Assembly (NCBI GenBank): GCA_022495995.1 | Contig: JAFEMH010001292.1 | Coordinates: 372,001 to 436,000 of the forward strand | Direction: 5' to 3' | DNA: 64,000 nucleotides | DNA from: Adenophora triphylla var. japonica | Taxonomy: Eukaryota; Streptophyta; Magnoliopsida; Asterales; Campanulaceae | Part shown: positions 55,693 to 64,000 of the stretch, piece after piece | How the letters are laid out: every line of letters begins with the position of its first letter | Position numbering within the stretch: position 1 is the stretch's first letter | The notes under the pieces: generated by a model | The model's input: only the letters and a program-made list of their open reading frames with translations | Databases searched by the model: none | Told to the model about the DNA's origin: nothing | Position numbers and translations under genes: made by a program

Positions 55693-57016
55693 CGTAAGTA
55701 CCCCAATCTGGATCGCTCTCCCATCCCGGCATACGACAAAACCGAGGCAAACTTCCGGAGGTCATAACTCCTTCATACGAACTCCGATTGAGGCGTGCCA
55801 TATATGGTTGGAAAGCTCTCGACGAGCTAGCTTGCCATCACATTCACAAGAGCATGGAAAGTCCGTACGGACCTCTTTGCATGCCAAAAGGTCCGTACGG
55901 ACCTCTTTGCACCAGAACATAATCATTACGAAAATCCCCTTAAAGTCCACGAGATTCCCTCAAATCCAGGAAATCCATCATTACCTAAGAGGTCCGTACG
56001 GACCTCTTTGCGATTTTCCACTACTATAAATAGAGGGCTTCCCCTCCTCATTTTTCACACCTCCCACTTCTCTCTTCCTCCCTAAGCCTTCGGCTCCCCT
56101 TCTAAGACCTTTCGAGGCATTCCGGCCCCTTCGGATCCTTCCGAGGCCTTCCGAGCCCCCTCGAGGTGCTCAGAAGCCTCTCAGGCGCTCAGAGACGCTC
56201 CCGCGCTGCCCAGAGGCACTCTCGAGGTACTCTGAGGCCCCTCGTGGTACTCAGAGGCCTTGCACAGTCTTTCCCACGGTGTCCGGCTCTTTCAGGAGTC
56301 AAGCCGGCGATCCCAAAGGCCTTGCCGAACCTGCGCCGAATCCAACCAACGATTCCAACGCACGCCGAACCTCTGCCAGGCCCGATCCGATCCCCGCGCA
56401 CGCCAGAACCTGCCGCTGACGCGGCCTACGGTTTCAACTCACGCCGAAACTACGTCCGCGGACAGCCGGCATCCCGAAGCAATCCAGGAACGCTACTCAG
56501 GCCTCAAACACTATTCCCCTGCGGAAGACGGACACGAACCAACATTGGTAAGGCTTCCTTCCTATTCTATTTCAATACATTTCAATACAATGTAGACATC
56601 CGTCTGACATGCATTTTTAAAAGCACACACACACACACACAACTTTTTAAAGGATATTAGGGGTATCCGAAAGACTCGTTTTTACGAGGCGACTCGGGTG
56701 AGCTATAATATTCTAATATTCTCTTCCCGAGGAGTCATCGACCTCCGAACTCAAAATCTCATCACACAAAACAGGTTTAAAATTTATCTTTAAGCGATGC
56801 CCTTTTCAATGTTTTGGGCTTAATAAAAACGGCGTGGCGACTCTACAAAATGCGAAAGCAAAACGGCGAGACACCTCCAACACGCAACGCTAAAACGGAA
56901 TAAGCCAGATGCCGGGGCGCGATTGTGCTGCCTCTCGGATCCGGGCGACTTCCCGAACAGCGACAAATGTGAGATGCACGGGGCCTCCGCGCGCGAGCCG
57001 GATCCGGGTAATTTCA
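55693..57016 (+). repeat. 3' LTR of element B
   Basis: The inner edge reads CGTAAGTACCCC, where the 5' copy has TGTAAG. The outer edge is GGGTAATTTCA followed by the duplication AAGGC. It differs from the 5' LTR by scattered substitutions and several 1-2 base indels. Confidence 0.92.
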
Positions 57017-57021
57017 AAGGC

Positions 57022-58508
57022 GTCTCCAGACAAGTCCACTAGCAGCTTGCGACACTCTGTCAAGTGCGCAGCATGATCCAAATCCAGGTCATCGTAACGG
57101 CCAGTCCAGGGGAACAAGCTCAGCCTCTGTGGAATCCCTCTCAGGCATGTCAGCGTATCATGATACGAGGCCGTGATCCTGCACCTCGAACCCTCCGGTG
57201 TCCGGGTCTGTTTCCTGGCATTCTTTGTCCACCGCCGAAGAGCAGGAAAAATGGTGGCAGGAAACTCATCCTGTATCTGCCACTCATAACAGCCAAAGTA
57301 CTCGAAGGCCCAAGCCTGAAAAGGAGAAGAAGAAGTCAAAACAGGGAAAACAAGGGATATAATGAAATGCGCAAAAGAAAAGAGATCAAGGTGAGAGAAT
57401 ACCTCGAAAGCCAGATGAAAGCAGGTGAAGTACTTCGCCTTCCCTCGGCTGACGTCATCTAGGGCCAAGTACATCTCAGCTAAGCCTGCCTCCCCCCAGG
57501 ACAGATTCCCGACAGTATCCCAGGCTCTCAAAAGCTCCAATAGTGAAACCAAGGCAGTAGATGCGCTGTTAATGAACAGCATGTCGGAAAAGCCCACCCA
57601 TACAAAAGCTCTAGCCAATCTCTCGGCTCTCAGCCGGCTCTCAACGGGATCATCTACCACAGTGTAGTCCCTGCTCTGCCCCTCAATCAGGCCATGTAGC
57701 ACCCCCAACTCATATCCATTCCCCTTCTTGATCCGGGGAACGAAACCAAGTAAGCCCATAAAATCATCATCAGCAATAGGCTGGGGCTCAACTCCCTGTA
57801 CAGGCTCCTCTATGTAGAGCGGCTCATCCGTAAAGGGCAGTCCTGTGATGACCGCAAAGTCCAGCGGAGTGACTGTCGTCTCACCCCAAGAGAAGTGAAA
57901 TGAGTGAGTGGTCTCCCACCAGAACTCTCTGAATGCCCTCACCAGATCCACACTCCTCTGAGTGCCCCCGATGGCCTTCGCCATCTCAAAAAATTGCCCT
58001 AGCCCAGCAGCGTAAATCATGCCCTTAGGCGAGTCCACCTGCTCCTGGCTACCCGGCAAGCTATCCCATAGCCTGCCAATCACCTCAGGGGAGCCACGGG
58101 TGCGCAATCCCTGCAAGAAAACATGGCACAAGTATTAATATTTCGTGCTATTTCTGAAAATCATCTCAAGCAAAAATGGGTCAAAACAGATCAATGAATG
58201 GCATGCATTACACCTCCCAGATCAATCTATGATTTCATGCCAGTTCATGATTTAATTCATAAGCCCAGTCTGAAGGCATTCAGTTCAAATCAATTTCGCC
58301 CAAATTGAAAGAAATTTTCAAGAAACCCTAGGTTTCTTACCTCTTCCTTCTTCCGAACATCCGAAGTATGCTCATCGAGCTGTGGGTAGAAATCTCCTCT
58401 TGGTGCTTCCGGAAGAAACGGCCGTTGATTCCTTTGCACCCCCTTTCTTCGAGTAGCTAAGTTGGCATGTTGAGAAGCCCTCTTGGTCGGATAGAGCCTA
58501 GGAGGCAT
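57022..58508 (-). pseudogene. antisense PMD (plant mobile domain) gene of element A, 5' part
   Basis: ATG at 58508 opens exon 1 (58508-58341, 56 codons, MPPRLYPTKRASQHANLATR). A GTAAGA donor and TTTCTTGCAG acceptor bound intron 1 (58111-58340). Exon 2 (58110-57403, 236 codons) holds the PMD core: GLRTRGSPEVIGRLWDSLPG, REFWWETTHSFHF, TTVTPLDFAVITGLPF, GELGLAEMYLALDD-like. Intron 2 (57316-57402, GTATTC to TTTTCAG) is 87 bp and in phase. Exon 3 begins AWAFEYFGCYEW and is cut at 57022 by B; it continues at 45012. PMD proteins such as MAIN/MAIL act in the plant nucleus in silencing and gene expression, and PMD genes also occur in retrotransposons. Before B, exons 1 to 3 formed an open frame past the insertion point. 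Confidence 0.85.
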
Positions 58509-58682
58509 TCTTCAATTGAATCGGACTGAGAAGTGCTGGATTTCTCTCGATTTCCTTCGAATCTCCCTCTCTGATGTTCGCCCTCTCTCTTCTCACTGTC
58601 GCCTCCCTCTCAATTTCAAGTCCAATTGAATTTCAAATGGCGACTGTGCGTGTTTTTAATGATTCTGTCCGCAGGGCCTGTT

Positions 58683-58696
58683 ATGTCGTGCGACAT
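58683..58696 (-). promoter_or_regulatory. ATGTCGTGCGACAT palindrome upstream of the PMD gene
   Basis: This is the same 14-bp palindrome as in the A LTR modules, 175 bp upstream of the PMD ATG at 58508. Two more versions lie at 43663-43676 (AAGTCGCGCGACAT) and 43685-43698. Confidence 0.5.
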
Positions 58697-59019
58697 ACTA
58701 AGCCCCTGTGGCTGATTTTTACAATTTTGCCCCCGAAGGCTCCATTTTACAATTTTGTCCCCCCGTAGGCCTCTTTTACCCTTTTATTGCCCCTGGCATT
58801 TCCAATCATTTTCAATTAAATTTTCCCTCCAGAATGCTTCCCGAGGCTTATTTTACAAATTTACCCCTGTGGCATTTTATTTGCCTTTGGCATTTTTAAT
58901 TCACTTCTTTTACAAAAAAATTATCAGGATACGTCCTACTTTCTTTACAAAAATCATCGAGTCCTTCTTACTTCTTTAGTCTCTGTTATTTCCGTCATAA
59001 AGAAATAATGTCATCTAGC

Positions 59020-59445
59020 TTTAGCTACCCATATCTCTGATTCGAAAGAGATTGAGACGTATGCTCAAGTTTTTCTATCTTTAGTTACCCATATCTCTGA
59101 TTCGAAAGAGATTGAGACGTATGCTCAAGTTTTTCTATCTTTAGTTACCCATATCTCTGATTCGAAAGAGATTGAGACGTATGCTCAAGTTTTTCTATCT
59201 TTAGTTACCCATATCTCTGATTCGAAAGAGATTGAGACGTATGCTCAAGTTTTTCTATCTTTAGTTACCCATATCTCTGATTCGAAAGAGATTGAGACGT
59301 ATACTCAAGTTTTTCTATCTTAAGGTACCCATATCTCTGATTCGAAAGAGATTGAGAAGTATACTCAAGTTTTTCAAACTTAAGATACCCATATCTCTAA
59401 TTTGAAAGAGATTGAGAAGTACACTCAAGTTTTTCCAAGCAAGTT
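59020..59445 (+). repeat. 60-bp tandem array in element A
   Basis: Seven units of CCCATATCTCTGATTCGAAA then GAGATTGAGACGTATGCTCA and AGTTTTTCTATCTTTAGTTA follow each other. The first five are identical over 60 bp, and the last two are diverged (TACTCAAG, AAGATA). ATCTCTGATTCGAAAGAGAT is an imperfect inverted repeat within each unit. Confidence 0.95.
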
Positions 59446-59589
59446 TTTCCAAGCTTTAGCTTCCTCTATCTCCGTCATAAAAGAGATAGTACCCTAAGCT
59501 TTAGCTTCCGTTAGAATGAAATAATGTCAGGTGACATCCTCCAGTAATTGTCAATCAGGTGACATCCTCCAGTAATTGTCAATCAGGTG

Positions 59590-60087
59590 ACAGCCTCCAT
59601 TAATTGTCAAAATCTCAAGAATCCTAAACATCGTTCCTAACTATCTAGGTAAAGCTTGAACTACGATCAAGGCTTGATTCCTCTGGGATATGTAGGTAGC
59701 CTTTTATAAAAGGTCCAGCCATTCGACCACTTTGGTCACCCTGTTTCTTTGTCACTCCTCGGTGATAAAGCGCCCTCATAGAGGTTCGGATATCCGACCA
59801 CCTTGGTCACTCCTAGCATATCCCCAATAGGATCAATTGCTTGACCTCCTAGGTCATTTTCTCTTCTAGTTCCCCAGCAAGAGACCAGTTTCTCTTCTTC
59901 CTCCCCCAGCGGATCCTAATTCTGAACTACGGCCTGGCTTGATTCTTCTGGGATACGTAGGTAGCCTTTCATAAAAGGTCCAGCCACTCGACCAACTTGG
60001 TCACCCAATCCGTCTCGGCATTCGCCAGATTGGATCCTTTTCTATCGACAACCCCACTCGCCCTGCAAGTGACGTTGCCGAGGGCTT
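59590..60087 (+). repeat. hairpin-rich block, downstream copy in element A
   Basis: This block is homologous to 43230-43510. It contains CTACG...TGTAG (59661-59695), CTACG...CGTAG (59927-59960), CCTTTTATAAAAGG, GACCACTTTGGTC, GACCACCTTGGTC, GACCTCCTAGGTC and GACCAACTTGGTC. Before it, AGGTGACATCCTCCAGTAAT is repeated three times (59530-59600). It ends GACGTTGCCGAGGGCTT, directly before the 3' LTR. Confidence 0.75.
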
Positions 60088-62198
60088 CGTAAGTACCCAA
60101 ATCTGGCTCATGCCTTCCGGTTAAGTTTCCCGGCAATTCCGGCAAGTTTTCCGGTAATTCCCCGGACTTTCCTAGAGTTCCGGAACAATTCCGGAACTGT
60201 TTCGAATCACCTAAGGGGATAAGAGACTGCTTGGAGCCAAAGAAGCACGTTTTTATTTCATGAGGAATTCCCTTCTAGAAGACTGCCGCCTTGCATGTTT
60301 CTAGAAGGATCCAGATGTGGCTACTTATGTCGTGCGACATAATAGGCCATGAAACCTTCTAGAAACCTGCCACCTTGCATGTTTCTAGAAGGAACTGCAT
60401 GTGGCTACTTATGTCGTGCGACATAACCAGCCAGAGAGAGTTCTAGAACCATGCCACCTTGCATGTTTCTAGAAGGAAAGCAGTTATGGCTTATCATGTC
60501 GTGCGACATAACAAGCCCATGCAGGCAGCCTATAAATAGAGGCCTTCACCTCTCATTTTACACACACCTCTTCCACCCCTCAGTCACCCTTTATAGGGAA
60601 TACGCCCAGAAGCCTTCTCTTTCCTCACATACCCCCCAAATCACCCCAATCCTCTCAAATCAATTCTACACACACTTCCTACACACACACACTTCATACA
60701 CACACCAAGAACCAAGGATTCTCAAGAAACGAAGGCTCAATCCCATCCCCGTAAGTCGCTTTTTGAAGGCCCCTATATCTAACTTGATATAGAGGGTCGT
60801 GGTCTTCAAGGGTAACGATTTTCTACCCATTTCCTTTCCTTATCTTCATTATACATGGAATCTCTATGCTAAATGCTTTAATAATGTGATATTCTGAATA
60901 AAGTTGCATGCTTTAGCTTCATATTTCATAGATCCACATCTGATTTCATTACATTTCCTATAAAAGCCCCGGTTTGGCTTGGTTTTGCATGAACACTCAA
61001 GATGAGTGTGGATCCCTCGTATCCACACCCTCTTGAAGTGTTCATTATTGATAAACATGCTCCCTGAGATTTGTTTGTGAAGTAACTTGACCATTTTGGT
61101 GCCTTGTTACCTCTGCAAATCTCAGTAGAAGCCTACGCAAAATGGCTAGTTATGTCACGCGACATAGGCGACCTATGTCACGCGACATAAGTAGCCGGTT
61201 TTGAAGCTTCACGCTTCAAGCTGTAATCTGATGTTAACCCCCATAATGCTAATACCTGATGTTTAGATAATATCTATGTACATAATATGTCATCTTTTCA
61301 TTAAAATACCATTCTCATACATAAAGGTGCATCCTTTGCACCAAAATCCCATTTTTCATGCATTAAAATCATTCCTTTTCCATTTAAAATCCCTTTTCAC
61401 ATTAAAGATGCACTCTTTGCGCAAAGATCATTTCTTTACATAAAAAGCATCCATTTGCAATCAAATGCATCATTTTCAAACCAAAAATGCCATCTTTTCA
61501 CTAAAGCATCATTTTTACATGCATTCCCCCATGTCCTCATTAGCAATCTTGGAACGGACCGGTGTAAAAGTTCTCATCTTTGCATCGTTCCTTCCATTAA
61601 AGGTTCACGACTTCTTTAGAAAGGGACAACCTTGAACCCTATATCTCCAATTATCGCTTAAGAAAGAGTATGAAGCCTCTATATGAGCTCGACCGTCTTA
61701 AAGCGTAGGATTGATGGGCTAAGGATCCTCCTTTTCTAAATAACCTCATCTTTGACTATAAAAGAGACATTCTCTCGATCACGCAAGTCCCGAGGGTCCC
61801 GAGGTTAAAAATGCGATGATCACAAGTCAAAGATGAGGACGGGATCATAATCCCGAATACATAAAATCCAAGAAATCCAGAGCGACAACCAATAAATGGT
61901 TTGTACGTCCGGAAGACAACTTGGGACATTCCCTCCTTATTTTCAAACACATGCACACAAGAAAGCACGCAAGCAAGCACGATTACTGGAATCATGGGAG
62001 ACTTGCTCCGGCAAGGCACCTTGGGTGAACGCCAAACGTTCTTCCCAAGGGGTAACTTAACCTCCGAACCCATAAAACCTTTTTTTCAAAGTTTTGAGGT
62101 AATCAAAATGGCGTGGCGACTCCGTTTTTTCAAATAACTTGGATGTCTTCAAACTCGCGTGAATCCAACAAAACAAAATTTTGGGCACCACATTCACA
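60088..62198 (+). repeat. 3' LTR of element A
   Basis: It begins CGTAAGTACCC where the 5' copy has TGTAAG, and ends ATTCACA followed by the CTTGC duplication at 62199-62203. Differences from the 5' LTR are few. The U3 modules (60256-60509), TATA box and downstream ATGTCACGCGACAT pair are all retained. Confidence 0.93.
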
Positions 62199-62893
62199 CT
62201 TGCGCCCACGACTTTAATCCCGACACAAAGTTGAACAGCTTGTCCTCTTCCGACATGTTTCGAATGTCCAGCAACAACGAACTGAATTGTTTCACATACT
62301 CACGAACAGTGCCCGTCTGTCGCAGATTGTTCAAGCCCTCTCGAGCCAACCATGCGGCATTACAAGGCAAAAACTGTTCACGAAGTTCCTTATGCAGCAT
62401 CTCCCATGAATCAATATGGGGCTTTCCCCACTCCTCCTCATCTGTACGAGTACGCAACCAAAGCTTAGCATCACCGATTAAATACATTGAAGTAACGTTT
62501 ACCTTTTCAATGTCATTAATCCTGGCAGCCTTGAAATATTGCTCCATGTCCCATATGAAGTTTTCGAGTTCCTTTGCGTCGCGCTTTCCGTCAAATGCCT
62601 TTGGGTCAGGAATTTTTGTATTTCGAGCTGCCTTCACCGGACCTGCCCGACGAACTGTCCGCAACAGCCCTTTTCAGGATGATCAACTCGTTCGACATCC
62701 TGTGCATCTGCTCCTTCAATTCTTCCAAAGCCAGCGTGTTTGAAGCAACTATGTCCGAGATTGCCTCGCCATCAGCCCTCGTGAAGGCTTCTACCGCAGC
62801 CTTCAATTCTGCAAAGTCAGTCCGCAACCCATGAACCTGATTAGCCAAAGCGACATCTTCATCCGACAAGGCAACCCCCACGAACTCCTCCAA
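62194..62893 (-). pseudogene. element C gag, N-terminal part
   Basis: The first frame (62893-62606) has a coiled-coil start (LANQVHGLRTDFAELKAAVE, ALEELKEQMHRMSNELIILK). The Gag core in the next frame (62664-62199) reads PDPKAFDGKRDAKELENFIW, YLIGDAKLWLRTRTDE, REQFLPCNAAWLAREGLNNL and YVKQFSSLLLDIRNM, and reaches the A insertion. The two frames overlap, so a frameshift lies near 62640. Gag assembles the particle. The last codons of the second frame run a few bases into A. Confidence 0.9.
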
Positions 62894-62950
62894 ATGAGAC
62901 AGTCTTTCCTAAGTTGAGCCCACCATTTCCATCTAGTTTTAAAGCCAACC

Positions 62951-62964
62951 AGGCTCTGATACCA
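62951..62964 (-). promoter_or_regulatory. primer binding site of element C
   Basis: On the minus strand TGGTATCAGAGCCT lies two bases from the LTR edge, complementary to initiator tRNA-Met. Confidence 0.9.
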
Positions 62965-62966
62965 AT

Positions 62967-63672
62967 TGTCACAGGGTTATCTAATTTTTTTCACAAAGAT
63001 TAACACCTATGCGGCCCGCCTTACGCCTAAGACAGCAGCTTTCCCTTTTGTTTATCAGCTTACAACGAGTATGACAAGAAGCAACAATGGAATAACAATG
63101 CACACAATGTTTACAAGCCAAAACGCCCAACCTTTTATTACTCAATAATAACAAGGATTACAGAAATGTCAAAACTAGAGAATAAGACCAACAATGCCTT
63201 TATTTCTCTATCAATCTTGCCTAACTCGAATCTAATCTAAACCAGTTTAGATCAGCCTTATAAATGACTGCCATGGACAAGTAAAACTGCCCATAACCGC
63301 CGGGACACATGGCTGCTAGATATGGTGGCAGTTTCATGTCATAAAACTGCCCATAACTGCTCCAACAACCTTGCTTCAGCCAACCACTTGCTGCACCCAA
63401 TGCCCCCACCTGTCCAGCCTGTCTTGGCCCCAAACATTCCAGCCCACAGCCTGTTTGTCCAGCAACATCGCCAAGGCCATCCCGTTGGCCTGTCAGCTTT
63501 CATCCCGCGCAGCCCATGTCACTGCCCAAGTCCTTGCAGCCCACTGCCCACGCCTATGTCCAAACGCCATAGCCCGCGTGTGCATCCGTCTCTTGCAGCC
63601 ATGCTGTCCAACATAAGGCCATGACATGCCCCGCTCATGCCATGGCCGCACTCACCGACTTAAGTGCTTACA
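62967..63672 (-). repeat. 5' LTR of element C
   Basis: The LTR runs TGTCACAGGG to AAGTGCTTACA and is followed by GAAGG (63673-63677). It is similar to 30550-31253, with more differences than between the two A LTRs, consistent with C being older than A. Confidence 0.92.
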
Positions 63673-63677
63673 GAAGG

Positions 63678-63695
63678 CTAGAAGGTTTCACCAAC
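63678..63695 (+). pseudogene. element D protease, 18-base continuation
   Basis: CTAGAAGGTTTCACCAAC continues the D protease frame after removal of C and one GAAGG copy (LEGFTN, matching the same place in the E protease region). It is then cut by the next LTR. Confidence 0.75.
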
Positions 63696-64000
63696 TGTAA
63701 GTACCCAAATCTGGCTCATGCCTTCCGGTTAAGTTTTCCGGCAATTCCGGCAAGTTTCCCGGCAATTCCGGTAAGTCTTCCGGTAATTCCCCGGACTTTC
63801 CTAGAGTTCCGGAACAATTTCGGAAATGTTCCAAATCATCTAAGGGAAAAAAGGACTACTTGGAGCCAAAGAAACACGTTTTTCTTTTATATGGAATTTC
63901 TTCTAGAAGACTGCCACCTTGCATGTTTCTAGAAGGAACTGCATGTGGCTCCTTATGTCGTGCGACATAACCAGCCAGGGAGAGTTCTAGAATCATGCCA
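63696..64000 (+). repeat. second family-A LTR, truncated by the window end
   Basis: It begins TGTAAGTACCCAAATCTGG with the outer TG form and follows the A LTR through CCGGTAATTCCCCGGAC, TTCTAGAA (63902, 63928, 63987) and ATGTCGTGCGACAT (63955-63968). It differs more from the two LTRs of A than these do from each other, so it belongs to a separate insertion. The likely duplication CCAAC (63691-63695) cannot be checked here. Confidence 0.88.

Larger units (their letters stand above)
45018..57016 (+). mobile_element. element B: Ogre/Tat-like, pol-less LTR retrotransposon
   Basis: This 12.0 kb element has LTRs at 45018-46337 and 55693-57016 with AAGGC target duplications. It is related to A: the LTR starts TGTAAGTACCCCAATCTGGA against TGTAAGTACCCAAATCTGG, and the PBS starts TGGCGACTC in both. 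The leader, spacers and hairpin blocks are arranged alike. It contains a broken gag but no protease, RT or integrase. Between gag and the 3' LTR are a possible ORF and three unrelated minisatellites. It sits in exon 3 of the A PMD gene and is the youngest layer of the nest. Confidence 0.92.
35048..62198 (+). mobile_element. element A: Ogre/Tat-like, pol-less LTR retrotransposon with antisense PMD gene
   Basis: LTRs at 35048-37155 and 60088-62198 (2.1 kb each) are nearly identical and flanked by CTTGC at 35043-35047 and 62199-62203. Without B the element is about 15 kb. It contains a PBS of the TGGCGACTCCGCTGGGA type, known from Ogre-like elements, a long leader, a reduced gag with two zinc fingers, long non-coding spacers, a spliced PMD gene on the minus strand and a 60-bp tandem array. 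No protease, RT or integrase is recognisable in 40756-45012 or 57022-60087. It therefore depended on another element for replication. Confidence 0.9.
30550..63672 (-). mobile_element. element C: chromodomain-bearing Ty3/gypsy (chromovirus)
   Basis: LTRs lie at 30550-31253 and 62967-63672 with GAAGG duplications outside. Without its insert A, element C is about 6 kb. On the minus strand the order is LTR, initiator-Met PBS (62951-62964), gag, CCHC zinc finger, protease, RT, RNase H, integrase, chromodomain, polypurine tract (31254-31273) and LTR. Chromodomain, PBS and the RT style (KLDLRSGYLQVRIAAGDE) point to a chromovirus, perhaps the Galadriel clade. It is dead: frameshifts in gag and pol, three in-frame stops in pol, and insertion of A in gag. 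Confidence 0.92.

Noticed and set aside
1..64000. tRNA, rRNA or snRNA genes
   Set aside because: No cloverleaf-like A/B boxes with a plausible fold or known rRNA segments were noticed; tRNA similarity is limited to primer binding sites.

Overview
This is nuclear DNA of a flowering plant, almost certainly a eudicot. The evidence is plant-type Ty1/copia and Ty3/gypsy LTR retrotransposons, Stowaway-like MITEs flanked by TA, a hAT transposase remnant, and one exon of a plant BTB/POZ-MATH (BPM-like) gene. I see no intact host gene, no tRNA or rRNA gene, and nothing prokaryotic. Nearly every base belongs to a transposable element or its decay products. Element names A to F are mine.

Left part (1-27117). 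A 1.14 kb LTR opens the window. It is followed by a decayed LTR of family A (1490-2270) and a hAT remnant (2700-4620) that carries a captured BPM exon next to the hAT dimerisation ORF. Element E (5737-17839, minus strand, TSD ACAAT) is a Tat/Retand-type gypsy element with broken gag and pol (two RNase H domains). It also carries a spliced antisense gene of the Transposase_28 type with its own TATA box. A MITE cluster follows (17892-19100, one MITE inside another). Element F (19632-24412) is a Ty1/copia element with identical 244-bp LTRs, inserted in one copy of a 291-bp tandem duplication whose second copy preserves the empty site. Beyond it lie a decayed Tat LTR, hAT-like subterminal repeats and an AT-rich tandem array.

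Right part (27118-64000) is a four-level nest. Element D (plus strand, Tat-type, LTR at 27118) is interrupted in its protease region by C. C (30550-63672, minus strand, chromodomain-bearing gypsy, TSD GAAGG) is interrupted in gag by A. A (35048-62198, plus strand, Ogre/Tat-like, TSD CTTGC, 2.1 kb LTRs) is interrupted by B. B (45018-57016, plus strand, related to A, TSD AAGGC, 1.3 kb LTRs) lies inside A's antisense gene for a plant mobile domain (PMD) protein. A second family-A LTR (63696 to the window end) entered D 18 bp beyond C. Removing each insert with one TSD copy restores the reading continuity of the layer below, which proves the insertion order D, C, A, B.

A and B have no recognisable pol, and A also lacks the gag core, so both would need enzymes supplied in trans. 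A carries a spliced PMD gene on the opposite strand, flanked by two copies of a hairpin-rich block. The A LTR promoter contains 84-bp modules with heat-shock-element-like TTCTAGAA dyads and an ATGTCGTGCGACAT palindrome. The palindrome recurs upstream of the PMD gene. The most unusual observations are the repeated covarying hairpin blocks in A and B, the antisense spliced genes, the CG dinucleotides at the inner LTR edges of Tat-type elements, and the hAT-captured BPM exon.
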